Below, piece by piece: positions 10,276-21,696 of a DNA stretch of 64,000 bases (position 1 is its first letter; each line of letters begins with the position of its first letter). The notes under the pieces were generated by a model. That model worked only from the letters and a program-made list of their open reading frames with translations. It ran no database searches and was not told the DNA's origin. The stretch covers positions 59,129,053 through 59,193,052 of the forward strand of contig CM060732.1 of assembly GCA_030704615.1 (NCBI GenBank), read 5' to 3'. This stretch comes from Takakia lepidozioides (Eukaryota; Streptophyta; Takakiopsida; Takakiales; Takakiaceae). The translations under genes and the position numbers were made by a program.

Positions 10276-11225
10276 TAGCGGCTAAAACAACTTGCATGCA
10301 TGTCGTTGAAAGAGGTGGGACAGACGAGAGCAGATGCCTGCGCCGTGAGCGCCATAGCCGTGGAGTTCTGGTCTACATGTGCTATCCTCATCGTGTTGCA
10401 ATCTTTCACGCCAACTTTGCTTTCTGAGTTCCTCTTAGGAAGCTTTGTGCATCGGACGTGGTTTGTACGTTGTACTTTTGTTACGTCTTTTCAGGTGAAT
10501 ACTTGATCATTTCCATTGATTTCCATAGCTGTCTAGGTCTGCGATGTGCACTACTGTCATGAATCATGAGTGTCCCAAACAGTGAGAATGTACTGGACTA
10601 TCTTGAGGAGAGGAAGCTCCAGTACGACAACGTTGGTAAAACTATCAAGCCACAGTCACTCGCACTGATGATGCGCTGATGCGTGAGGCAAATTAGCTGA
10701 AATTCCACGAGGACTGTCCACCCATGAAGCAGACAATGGGGGTGCATTTTCAGTGACAAACGGCTCTTTCGGTTTTGTTGACGGAATGGATGGAATGTGA
10801 TATGACAGAGTGCTACAACTTCAAGTCAGCAGATGAATGCCTCGCGAGGGTCCAAGGTTTCATGCCATGAATCAACAAGATGTTGCGTTCCTTAAGAGGT
10901 GTCTACCTTTTCTGCTCCTTCAGTCGTTGCCCATGCCATCAGCACACACGGGTAGCGTTGCCTGGTCCTTCCTGCCCACAGACATCTGCACTTGCTGGTC
11001 ACAAAAGAAAACCATGTGACTTGATACAAAGGATTGACAAACACGGTCCAAGGGTCGTCAGAAGAGAAATTAATTTAGCAGAAAGTTGAGCAGACGTAAC
11101 AGCAACAGATCAACACAATCAACTATACTTGCAGCTGGGGATCACTGCTCAAGCAATAACACATGGCATCCCAAGCCTGGGTAGCCACAGCAATTCATTC
11201 CGCCTTATTGAAACAGCTCAGTTAC

Positions 11226-13400
11226 AGTCCAGTCACAAGAACTGGTGGAGGTATGCGACCTCTTCTTTCTTTAGTGTCTGTGGCAAACGTTCTAGTGGTG
11301 GGTGTAGGTATTCCACCCTCGGAAGAAAAAAGCAAAACACAAATTAGTCCTAGCAAAAAATAACATGCACGTACGGCGTAAATGCATGTCGCTCACCTCC
11401 CATCCTCCCCCGAGCTTTTTATTTTTATGTCTCGCAAGAGACAACTACTTGTGCCCTATTGCAGTATTTATATACGACAAGTAAAACAATACAAAGGATA
11501 TGGGATTATTACAATTAACTGGGAGGAGTGAATATGGTTCATTAAAAGATGGTTTCCATTTACTGTCCCCATTTGATTTTCTTAGACATAACCAACCCTA
11601 GGTCTACTCATCATATTCCTCCCTCTGCCAAGTTGACTATCCAAATGTAAAATAATACCTACATTCCCCCGCCCAGGTGGGTATCTAGTATCTACATATA
11701 GTGCAGAGAATACGTAGACAGAAGTTGGTTATGAAAATGAGGTCATGCGATCCTGCGATCCTGCGTCATCTGCTCTTCTCTTTCACTCGCATCCTACTTT
11801 CCTGGCGACATGCAAACTCATTTCTTCGCCTTTTGAGAACCTGCGGTGATTGGCGCCCCTGAAGATTAGGTAGTCAACTTCTGAAGTTTTTTGCCATACA
11901 CGAGGAGTTCCCCAGGATTTGGGAGCGGAAAGTGATATGCAGATGGTTAAACTGAAAGCGCATGTTATACTTGTGGGTGGGTAGATCGCAGATTTCGCTT
12001 TGGCAGACTGTAACCGCCACAGCGAAACGACCCAGAAAACGGGAGACAAACAAGGAAAAGATGGAAGATTTGCTAGATAATTAACCGGGGATCTTCGTTC
12101 CTCTGCATACATAGATTTCCCGAGAAGATTTCCTGCACTGCTAGATAATTATCCGCGCGCTAGGGGGACCTTCGTTCATCTGCATACATAGATTTCCTGA
12201 GAAGATTTCCTGCAGTGCCCATGCCGAGCTTGTAGAGGATATCGGGCCGAACGTAAATGCTACCTGAAGGAACACACAGGGACAGATAGAACGAGTCCGT
12301 TTCAGAGAGAGAGGTCTTCCGTACCATACATTGGAGATTTCTGAGAGTTTTGCATAGACTGTAAATCCCATTGTGCTGTTAGAACAGTTACTTTCCTATC
12401 AGCGAAGAGACAGCGAGGGAAAGGGAGTTGGCAAGGTTTTGAGAATTTTGAAATCTAGATGGGTCCTTCAATGGAAATCTACAAGAAAATCAACGTCGCA
12501 CGCTGTGTATGTGTCATTTATTGGCAGTTTGCGTAATTATTTTGGACGGGACTGATCAGGAAGAAAAACAAAAGAAGAACAGATGTGGACAATGATATCC
12601 GAAGATCACCAGCTGGTAATACCTGATTGTGTACACTGATCTATGACGCGAGAGAGTGTTTGTTATAGAAACAATCCAGTCACAAGAATTACTGGAGGTA
12701 CGTGACCCACCCTGTTCATTCCGATCTGTGGCAAACATTCTAACTGCGAAGCTCTTATGGTGGGTGTAGGTATTCCAACCCTCGACCGTCCACACCAAGA
12801 AGAAACCAAAACAGCACAAAGTGAAATGCATGTGGCTCACCTCCCATCCTATCTATCATCCATCTACCAGGTCGGTTTAGGGCAATTGTTTTAATCAGGA
12901 TTATCCCATATCGTTTGTATTGTTTTTACTTGCTTCTATAAATACTGAAATAGGGCACAAGTTGGTATCTCTTGCGAGACATAAAAGTAAAACGCTCGGG
13001 GGAGGATGGGAGGTGAGCCACCGTGCATGTTATTTTTTGCTCTTAATTTCTGTTTTGTCCATGTACATTTGGATCAATTCCCTGTAAAACCACGATGCCA
13101 CATTTAGTGAAAGGCGATTACACCACCCCAGCGGTTTAGGTATTCGAACCCTCGTCCGTAGCGGTCCAAATACATGGAGAAAAAAAGAAAAACAGAAATT
13201 AGGAGCAAAAAAGAACATGCAGGGAAATGCATGTCGCTCGCCTCCCATCCTCCCCCGAGCCACCAACTTGTGCGCTATTTCAGAATTTATAGCAGCAAGT
13301 CAAAACGATGCAAACGATATGGGATAATATTGACCAAAAGAATTGCCCTAAACTGGGTACTTGTGGCTTGGTTGTTCGAATAAGTAAGTAAAATGACCGA
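11226..13400. repeat. Cluster of four related units, one inverted (copy 1)
   Basis: Four relatives of one repeat lie at about 11226-11520 (plus), 12666-12850 (plus, shortened), 12866-13065 (inverted) and 13125-13400 (plus). Landmarks are GTGTAGGTATTC, ATGCATGTCGCTC, CTCCCATCCTCCCCCGAGC, CTCGCAAGAGA, and AAACGATATGGGAT or its complement. The last two units form a long imperfect hairpin centred near 13100. On the minus strand the units carry GGGTTCGAATACC or a close variant, which resembles a tRNA B box, so a SINE-like or foldback origin is possible. No transposase is seen, and open frames in this area look accidental. Confidence 0.65.
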
Positions 13401-13984
13401 TCAGGATTATTGTGGCGAGTTATGGAAGCCACAAGGGGGCTGTCAAGGCCCTGCATTTCTGAAACACTGGGGGCTCTGGGGGCTCGGATATACATCGGTG
13501 GGAGAAAGAGAGATCAGGTCCGTGCAGGAATGGACAGTGAGGGTCAACAAGGCCCCACAGATCTGCTTGAACCATTCATGCAGGGACAACATCATTTTGT
13601 ATGTTTTTATGTAGGAGATTGGAAGCAACCTCTGACTCCTTATATGTAGGCCCCCATGCTTGACAAAAACTGTGATGCTTTTGCTTTCTGTATGTTCTTC
13701 CCTAGCTTCCATGGGAAATTTGATAAGATTGAAGCATACTTGCAATTTGTGGAGTTGTTCGTCTTTTGAGAAGGCTGGGTAGTGTGCGAAGGAAGGATGC
13801 CTGCATGACCACCATCATAGTCTGGTGCATTGACGCAGGATCCTTACTACGCTTCCCTGCAACAATCACATGAATCTTTTTGTGCGTCCCCTGTAGGGGG
13901 AAATATGTCAAATCCCCTATCTACAGGAAGGGGATTCGACGGAAAAAGATAGTATGCAGGGTTTTTTTTGGTCATTGGGGAAAG

Positions 13985-14105
13985 TGGGACCACAGGGGAT
14001 ATTACACGTAGGGGATATGCAGGGGTATTACACACAGGGGATATGCACGTAGGGGATATGCAGGGGGTATTACAAGCAGGGGATATGCCCCAAGGGGATA
14101 AGGGC
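13985..14105 (+). repeat. Short imperfect repeat of GGGGATAT / GGGGTATTACA units
   Basis: Units of GGGGATATGC and GGGGTATTACA alternate about eight times in about 120 bp. The G-runs are regularly spaced. No function is evident. Confidence 0.6.
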
Positions 14106-14499
14106 ATATATATCACCATAGGGATACGAAATAGGGATGCCTACACGGTTTGGGCTCTACACAGATATTCTTGGAGCACACACACTTTAGAAACCAGCTT
14201 TTCTGTTGAACTCAAACCGTTTTTTCACTGTCTTCCCTTCTAATGTCAAAATGGCAAGACACCAGATGTATCATATTAGCTCAAAAGGGCCAGCAAGGCA
14301 TTTATCTGCAATGTGCCAACTGTTGAAACTCCACTAATAATTGCTGACAATTGTACTGCAAGAACCCTCAAGCGTTGAGGGTCAGCTGAATGTCATATAC
14401 GTCCATGACGCAAATCTCCACATCTGTTTAACTTATTGTCAACAAATTATAAACTTATAAACCACTCTCTATCATTTCATTCAATAACAACTTCAATAC

Positions 14500-14929
14500 C
14501 GTCTGGGGACTTAGCTGACTTCTTCATCATTTTCAACTTCTCAACAGTCATGCCTACAAGTTCTGCCACTTCTTCATCCCATGGTTGGCGGCCATGTTCC
14601 TGAATCAACATCTTCTTAGCTTTGTTGATCCGCGCTATTATCTCATAGACATGAATCTGCAAGGAACACCCACCATAACAATGGGTCCACTTTCACTTTT
14701 ACAAAATGCAGAGCTACAACTGTATTCATTCATGCGAAGTTCTTCAGATTAGTTTCATGCTGGTGTGACAAGCCAAAAGGCCACATATAGGCAAGCGGAT
14801 GGTTCTTGACTGCTCAGCTATTGCATGCGTGATGGCCTGCCGAATCCACCAGAAATCAAATGTGGAGAACTTGAACCCCTTCTTGGGATCAAACTTTTCA
14901 TCTCCACGAATCAAACCCAAGCTCCCTTC
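14500..14929 (-). pseudogene. Plastid sigma-70 factor fragment, two exons
   Basis: Two adjoining exons resemble a plant sigma factor, the promoter-recognition subunit of the bacterial-type plastid RNA polymerase. Exon one (14929-14789, 47 codons) starts after a GGCAG acceptor and encodes region 2: [29 protein letters not shown], then [12 protein letters not shown]. Exon two (14656-about 14500) starts after CTTGCAG and encodes region 3: RINKAKKMLIQEHGRQPWDE, then ELVGMTVEKL. The two join in phase. The donor after exon one reads AT-ATGT where GT-ATGT is expected, so a G-to-A change seems to have destroyed splicing. The rest of the gene (region 1, region 4) is not seen. It is a fragment, most likely captured or left behind by a mobile element. 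Confidence 0.82.
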
Positions 14930-15149
14930 CTGCCAAAGAAAATGTACAGTTTTGAGTCAGATACGACAGGTGCATACGACAAGAACATGATGCTGACCAC
15001 ATCCGTTGATATTACATTTTGAACGAGTTGGACACAATGCAAAGTCTTTTGAGGCACTCAGATCTTCCGAGAGAAACACTGGATAACCATGTATTGACAT
15101 TAAACACATTACAACTAGCTGGTGTGCACGTTGGGAATAGAAGATCAAC

Positions 15150-15218
15150 CCTCCTTTGAACCAGTCTTAAGCCTGTGAAACCTGTTGCTCCTGTAATTGC
15201 CACAATCATCTTATCTGT
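15150..15218 (-). pseudogene. NAD(P)-binding epimerase fragment (SulA/GC1-like)
   Basis: After a GTTGCAG acceptor, a short exon encodes TDKMIVAITGATGFTG and then LRLVQR. This carries the Gly-rich dinucleotide-binding loop (GATGFxGxxLV) that opens extended short-chain dehydrogenases such as plastid SulA/Giant chloroplast 1. No further exon of such a gene is found nearby, and the next block upstream belongs to a sigma factor on the same strand. I read it as a single-exon fragment. The exact family member is uncertain. Confidence 0.55.
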
Positions 15219-15319
15219 CTGCAACAACTCCAGTGCATTGAATCTATGAGAGGCCTGTCCAAACTCGACCTACTTCTGAATCAAACAGTATAAATGCCTC
15301 GTAGACATCAAACACAAAT

Positions 15320-15700
15320 TAATGTTCTAGCGATTGTCTAAGGGTGAAGGCCTCGTGTAGGTAGGCTGCCACGCATTTTTGATCCTCATAGTGAAAGACA
15401 TCAGTGAGAGTTTGGGTTCCACTGAATAAACAGTGAAATCTCCCACGGATCTCGTAGTATAGAGGGCAGTAGAAGAAGAAGTGTTCTTCAGTTTCAATTT
15501 CCTTGCTGCGCCCTATGCAAGCTGGACATAGGCGGTCCTCCCGTTGCAGGTTTTCCCATCTGCCAGTCTCTATCCGTAGGTTGTGGGAACCCACCCTGAA
15601 CCGCCCCAATGCCCTCAAGAGGGAAGGAGATAAGGGTGCTGAAAGGTAATTTGGTCTCAAGATTCTATCATCGCGGAGCACCAAGAATGTCTCTCGATAG
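15320..15700 (-). mobile_element. LINE fragment (3' part of ORF2)
   Basis: Minus-strand sequence is nearly identical to LINE copy 1 from about 9617 to 9996, including RETFLVLRDDRILRPNYLS and the terminal Cys/His motif. It begins inside ORF2 and stops at the ORF2 terminator, so both the 5' part and the 3' UTR are absent. Confidence 0.9.
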
Positions 15701-16084
15701 CAAGACAAAGCAAGGTGCCCAATATCAAAACATTTCTGGGAGACTGCACTGCTTGAAACTCGGGACAAAGAACCCCTATCTGCAAATGCCTGTCAGTTGA
15801 TCTGAGATTGAACTTTAATCTCGGTAAAAGTACCAGTTCAGATAATAGAGGGAGAGACCTCGCTGCCATAAATCTACAACAAGCCCACAGACAGTCGGTC
15901 CCAAGGTGAGCGTTGAGGCGAAATTTTTCCAAAATGTACAGTTGTGCAATTCCCGAAGGGTGTCAGTGATCGTTCACTGGGTGAGACGATGTCTACCACC
16001 CTTGCAGCAACTGCTAGAAAACAAGGCATAAATGAGGAATTGCATATGATGACTACCACGCAAGGATTAACCATCACACATGGC

Positions 16085-16165
16085 TTTTGTTGGGGGTCCA
16101 GCTCCAGGGCTCTGTCAAATTCCGCCTCCGACCCATCCCCCTGTGCGAACATGCCATTAATCAAG
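16085..16165 (-). pseudogene. TPR protein exon fragment
   Basis: The minus-strand frame encodes GMFAQGDGSEAEFDRALELD followed by PQQKP. This matches the pattern of one tetratricopeptide helix pair (A-x-F-D-x-A-L-E-L-D-P). No flanking TPR units are recognisable, so only a fragment is claimed. It lies with the sigma factor and epimerase pieces, all on the same strand. Confidence 0.4.
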
Positions 16166-16959
16166 ATTATGATATACTGGGCAAAGACGGACACAATTGA
16201 CCACGAACTCTCTACTTCTGCCTCCCGTACCCACTTAACAGTGGATGACCCGAAAAGAGGTGGGGGTTGACCTGACAGTGGGAGAGACAGAACTAGAATA
16301 CCATCGTTCACAAAATCGACAGTCAACTGGCTGGCATTCCAGAAAAATCATAAAGTAACTCTCTTCGAAATGATGCACCTGCGCAAAAAGCTTCATGCCT
16401 CGTCGCGTTGCCAGGAGCTTCCTGTGGACATCCAACTGTGGTGGCCATAGCCCTCGCTGCAGCGACAGCTACAACAGCCGCCCCCACCCACAAGGCTGTG
16501 CCCACGACGACCACTTGTCGCCCAGTACTGGTACTCCGCAAGGAGGATCGAGATGATGAGGACACTGCCCATGAGAAGGAAGTCACTCTCCACTTTCTGC
16601 AAGAGGTAAGTAGCGGCTAAAACAACTTGCATGCATGTCGTTGAAAGACGTGGGACAGACGAGAGCAGATGCCTGCGCCGTGAGCGCCATAGCCGAGTAG
16701 TTCTCGTCTGGATTGTGGTCCTACATGTGCTATCCTCATCGTGTTGCAATCTTTCACGCCAACTTTGCTTTCTGAGTTCCTCTTAGGAAGCTTTGTGCAT
16801 CGGACGTGGTTTGTACGTTGTACTTTTGTTACGTCTTGTCAGGTGAATGCTTGATCATTTCCATTGATTTCCATAGCTGTCTAGGTCTGCGATGTGTACT
16901 ACTGTCATGAATCATGAGTGTCCCAAACAGTGAGAATATACTGGACTATCTTGAGGAGA

Positions 16960-17164
16960 AATGAAATGGTGCTTTATAACGTCCGCGGAAAGCTCGTAGA
17001 GCTTATGGGACAAAATGGAAGAAAACATGAGAGAGGAACAAATCCAGAAACCACAATTAATGTTCTAGCGATTGTCTAAGGGTGAAGGCCTCGTGTAGGT
17101 AGGCTGCCAAGCATTTTTGATCCTCATAGTGAAAGACATCAGTGAGAGTTTGGGTTCCACTGAA
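16960..17164 (-). mobile_element. 5'-truncated LINE insertion in block copy 2
   Basis: About 205 bp match the last part of ORF2 and the whole 3' UTR of the LINE, inverted, ending with the AAATGAAATGGTG tail. Block copy 1 shows the empty site at about 10608-10613, so this is a clean insertion. Any target duplication is only about 2-3 bp. Confidence 0.88.
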
Positions 17165-17189
17165 GAGGAAGCTCCAGTACGACAACGTT

Positions 17190-19330
17190 GGTAAGATTTA
17201 GTGTCTGTGGCAAACGTTCTAGTGGTGGGTGTAGGTATTCCACCCTCGGAAGAAAAAAGCAAAACACAAATTAGTCCTAGCAAAAAATAACATGCACGTA
17301 CGGCGTAAATGCATGTCGCTCACCTCCCATCCTCCCCCGAGCTTTTTATTTTTATGTCTCGCAAGAGACAACTACTTGTGCCCTATTGCAGTATTTATAT
17401 ACGACAAGTAAAACAATACAAAGGATATGGGATTATTACAATTAACTGGGAGGAGTGAATATGGTTCATTAAAAGATGGTTTCCATTTACTGTCCCCATT
17501 TGATTTTCTTAGACATAACCAACCCTAGGTCTACTCATCATATTCCTCCCTCTGCCAAGTTGACTCTCCAAATATAAGATAATACCTACATTCCCCCGCC
17601 CAGGTGGGTATCTAGTATCTACATATAGTGCAGAGAATGCGTAGACAGAAGTTGGTTATGAAAATGAGGTCATGCGATCCTGCGATCCTGCGTCATCTGC
17701 TCTTCTCTTTCACTCGCATCCTACTTTCCTGGCGACATGCAAACTCATTTCTTCGCCTTTTGAGAACCTGCGGTGATTGGCGCCCCTGAAGATTAGGTAG
17801 TCAACTTCTGAAGTTTTTTGCCATACACGAGGAGTTCCCCAGGATTTGGGAGCGGAAAGTGATATGCAGATGGTTAAACTGAAAGCGCATGTTATACTTG
17901 TGGGTGGGTAGATCGCAGATTTCGCTTTGGCAGACTGTAACCGCCACAGCGAAACGACCCAGAAAACGGGAGACAAACAAGGAAAAGATGGAAGATTTGC
18001 TAGATAATTAACCGGGGATCTTCGTTCATCTGCATACATAGATTTCCCGAGAAGATTTCCTGCACTGCTAGATAATTATCCGCGCGCTAGGGGGGTCTTC
18101 GTTCATCTGCATACATAGATTTCCTGAGAAGATTTCCTGCAGTGCACATGCCGAGCTTGTAGAGGATATCGGGCCGAACGTAAATGCTACCTGAAGGAAC
18201 ACACAGGGACAGATAGAACGAGTCCGTTTCAGAGAGAGAGGTCTTCCGTACCATACATTGGAGATTTCTGAGAGTTTTGCATAGACTGTAAATCCCATTG
18301 TGCTGTTAGAACAGTTACTTTCCTATCAGCGAAGAGACAGCGAGGGAAAGGGAGTTGGCAAGGTTTTGAGAATTTTGAAATCTAGATGGGTCCTTCAATG
18401 GAAATCTACAAGAAAATCAACGTCGCACGCTGTGTATGTGTCATTTATTGGCAGTTTGCGTAATTATTTTGGACGGGACTGATCAGGAAGAAAAACAAAA
18501 GAAGACAGATGTGGACAATGATATCCGAAGATCACCAGCTGGTAATACCTGATTGTGTACACTGATCTATGACGCGAGAGAGTGTTTGTTATAGAAACAA
18601 TCCAGTCACAAGAATTACTGGAGGTACGTGACCCACCCTGTTCATTCCGATCTGTGGCAAACATTCTAGCTGCGAAGCTCTTATGGTGGGTGTAGGTATT
18701 CCAACCCTCGACCGTCCACACCAAGAAGAAACCAAAACAGCACAAAGTGAAATGCATGTGGCTCACCTCCCATCCTATCTATCATCCATCTACCAGGTCG
18801 GTTTAGGGCAATTGTTTTAATCAGGATTATCCCATATCGTTTGTATTGTTTTTACTTGCTTCTATAAATACTGAAATAGGGCACAAGTTGGTATCTCTTG
18901 CGAGACATAAAAGTAAAACGCTCGGGGGAGGATGGGAGGTGAGCCACCGTGCATGTTATTTTTTGCTCTTAATTTCTGTTTTGTCCATGTACATTTGGAT
19001 CAATTCCCTGTAAAACCACGATGCCACATTTAGTGAAAGGCGATTACACCACCCCAGCGGTTTAGGTATTCGAACCCTCGTCCGTAGCGGTCCAAATACA
19101 TGGAGAAAAAAAGAAAAACAGAAATTAGGAGCAAAAAAGAACATGCAGGGAAATGCATGTCGCTCGCCTCCCATCCTCCCCCGAGCCACCAACTTGTGCG
19201 CTATTTCAGAATTTATAGCAGCAAGTCAAAACGATGCAAACGATATGGGATAATATTGACCAAAAGAATTGCCCTAAACTGGGTACTTGTGGCTTGGTTG
19301 TTCGAATAAGTAATTAAAATGACCGATCAG
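17190..19330. repeat. Cluster of four related units, one inverted (copy 2)
   Basis: This is the counterpart of 11226-13400: direct units near 17190-17440, 18595-18775 and 19050-19325, and an inverted unit near 18790-18990. The order and the long imperfect hairpin are preserved. Confidence 0.65.
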
Positions 19331-19628
19331 GATTATTGTGGCGAGTTATGGAAGCGACAAGGGGGCTGTCTGCCCTGCATTTCTGAAACACTGGGGGCTC
19401 TGGGGGCTCGGATATACATCGGTGGGAGAAAGAGAGATCAGGTCCGTGCAGGAATGGACAGTGAGGGTCAACAAGGGGAAATTTGATAAGATTGAAGCAT
19501 ACTTGCAATTTGTGGAGTTGTTCGTCTTTTGCGAAGGCTGGGTAGTGTGCGAAGGAAGGATGCCTGCATGACCACCATCATAGTCTGGTGCATTGACGCA
19601 GGATCCTTACTACGCTTCCCTGCAACAA

Positions 19629-21055
19629 TATGATAAGGGGAGCAGGCTGACTATTCAATGGAGCATCTCTGGATGTGCTTCCACCAATCACCATCCACTT
19701 CTCCTCCTATGTCATCCTACAATGTGAATTTCTGGCTAGGGTTGCTCACCCTTTACAATTGTAGTCCAAGTACTTCGGCTATAAGAAGTATTGTCCTAAG
19801 CTCGAAGAGCTCATGCCCTGTCTAGAAGTGTGATGTTGATGGATGCGATCATGTGTGCGTGCAGCCTTTCAGAGGACAGGACAGGACAGCTTTGGGAAGG
19901 GTGTCACCAAGTAATTGATGAATGCTATGGATTGGATTCAGATGTGAACTAGAATGTAGAAAACTAGACTGTTTATAATGAACACTGAATGGGATGCCTT
20001 TCATGCTCAATATCATAATAATTCTTGTGTCAATCTTGAGCTTCAAAATTAATTAGTATGTGATCTGGAAGATAATGCCCATTCTGTCCTCAATGCATCT
20101 TCATTTCCTCCATTTGCACTATATGGCAATGCACTAATGTCGAGCCACAACTCTGGTGACCATGGTTCTTTACAAGGTACAGCCTTCCAACATTGTGAGT
20201 TCAAAAGTGTGTTTGACAAACGAAAGCTTCAATGTCCAAACCAATTTTTGCAATTTGAGGGTTCATCTTGCTTCCAGGGTAAACTGTTGATAATTGCCCG
20301 GCCCTTTCAACTTGTGAAAGTTTTGAAAGATGGTTTCTCTATGTAATCAGGGATGAAAGTCTTACTTAAAATGACTTCTATCTAGAACTTCCCTCAACAG
20401 CAAAACCACTTTCTTCCTCAGCGGCTCTTCGATCAACAATGGGCATCTCGGTATCATGCACAGAGCGATTGAGAGAGAGCCGTCGCTATGTCCCTAGATA
20501 TACTCTTTGGTATTGTGACACAAATCTGTACACAAATACTAGGATCTTAGTGGGCTGCATTGTAGGCAGCCCTTAATGCCTCGCCATTAGGATCTCTTGG
20601 TCATTCCTGGTGGCACTTTTGAAGTTTCGGACTAACAGGGAAGGCGGGGTCCATAGTGGTAGCTAACATGCATGAACAAGTCCACAGGCACCAAGGCGGG
20701 TGGTTATGATGATATGAGAAATGCATTCAGATTACAAGCAAGACCCAATTTGGCTCATACCTTGCGAGGCTCTATGATGTCACACCAAACCATTTCTGCT
20801 TTCAGTCATGACCTGAAATAAGATTCTTCACACCTGCAGTTTTAAGTAGAATCAGAGAAGATGCTATTTTGGGCATAATAGGTAGAAGACTTGGCTCAAT
20901 TGATGATCTAGAATATTGGATGGCATATTCAAGATGATCTCTGGATATTCTTCTGAATCAACCCAACAAATAGTTCAACTTACTATAACTCCTCTATAAC
21001 TGATCATATTCCAAATTAATTACAGCAGAAGTTTCTACAGATCACACACGATCTC
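19629..21055. other. Stretch without recognised gene
   Basis: Only short open frames occur, with no domain I can name. A small palindrome AAGCTC-GAA-GAGCTC lies at about 19799. I see no repeats of note before the TATA modules. Confidence 0.4.
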
Positions 21056-21059
21056 TACC

Positions 21060-21440
21060 ACCGAGCTCCTTCTTTCCCACCAAGCTGGCTCCTACCTTCA
21101 TATATGCCACCGAGGCTCCTTCTCTCTCATGCTTCTCTCCCACCGAGGGCTCCTTCCATTATAGCACACTGTGTATATATACGCCGCCGAGCCTCCTTCT
21201 CTCTCATCCTTCTCTTCCACCGAGGCTACTTCCTTCACATCACACTGTATATATATGCCCCTCCTCCCTCTCTCTAGCTCCTTCTCTCTCATGCTTCTCT
21301 CCCAACGAGGCTCCTTCCATTACAGCACAGTACACTGTGTATATATACGCCACCGAGGCTCCTTCTCTCCCATCCTTCTCTCCCACCGAGGCTACTTCCT
21401 GTGCACTGTATATATATGCCCCTCCTCCCTCTCTCTCCGA
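21060..21440 (+). promoter_or_regulatory. Tandem TATA-bearing modules upstream of S1-family gene
   Basis: Two direct units of about 162 bp (21115-21276 and 21277-21438) each consist of two related half-units of about 80 bp. Every half-unit has CACCGAGGCTCCTTC-like and CTCTCTC tracts followed by a TATA motif (TGTATATATA). A fifth, weaker half-unit starts at about 21060. TATA positions are about 21172, 21247, 21338 and 21409. The last lies about 290 bp before the ATG of the S1-family gene, so this is probably its amplified core promoter. Confidence 0.55.
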
Positions 21441-21529
21441 CATCTCTCTTAGCGTTTGCGGCCTCCATCAGTAGTTGTTTTGTGCTGCTATTTTTGGCTC
21501 CGCTCTTTGGTTCTTGTTCCTTCTTGTTT

Positions 21530-21597
21530 CCTGCTTTCCTTTTGTTCCATAAGCTCTTTGAGCTTTCTGCAGAAGTTTGAAGCTCCATTTGTGGGGC
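21530..21597 (+). repeat. LINE 3'-tail-like sequence in the 5' leader of the S1-family gene
   Basis: This stretch resembles the 3' UTR of the LINE at 10034-10094. Both have CCATAAGCTC, a 3-base loop, GAGCTTTC, GC.GA.GTT and a CCATTT end. The hairpin stems are identical (AAGCTC/GAGCTT) and the loops differ (TTT here, TAC in the LINE). It may be a SINE or an older LINE tail. Confidence 0.5.
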
Positions 21598-21696
21598 CCC
21601 AAGTGTTGAGCGGCACCAGCTAGTTGGTGGAGCTGTGAGGTGGTGAGTAACTGCAGGATCAGGAGGATCAGGAGGACGAGAGAGACGAAGGGAACC

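Larger units (their letters stand above)
10188..13867. repeat. Large direct repeat block, copy 1
   Basis: This 3.7-kb block is almost identical to 16514-19628. The shared part starts at TTGTCGCCCAGTACTGG and ends at CTTCCCTGCAACAA. Copy 1 has about 620 bp (10643-11267) and about 165 bp (13549-13713) that copy 2 lacks. Copy 2 has a LINE fragment that copy 1 lacks. The shared edges begin TG and end CA, but there is no polypurine tract, no primer-binding site and no matching target duplication, so I do not call these LTRs. Confidence 0.85.
16514..19628. repeat. Large direct repeat block, copy 2
   Basis: Second copy of the block at 10188-13867. It is shorter because it lacks about 620 bp between GTTGGTAA and TTTAGTGTCTG and about 165 bp after GTCAACAAGG. 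It has gained a LINE fragment at 16960-17164. Single-base differences are few, so the duplication is fairly recent. The 2.65 kb between the blocks carries the gene fragments. Confidence 0.85.

Noticed and set aside
11783-12371. Two minus-strand open frames (about 109 and 76 residues) conserved between the two large blocks
   Set aside because: They are conserved only because the whole block is duplicated. No domain, start context or codon signal supports them.
10188-19628. One LTR retrotransposon with 3-kb LTRs flanking the gene fragments
   Set aside because: The blocks begin TG and end CA, but flanking bases do not match as a target duplication and there is no polypurine tract or primer-binding site. 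No gag or pol lies between them.
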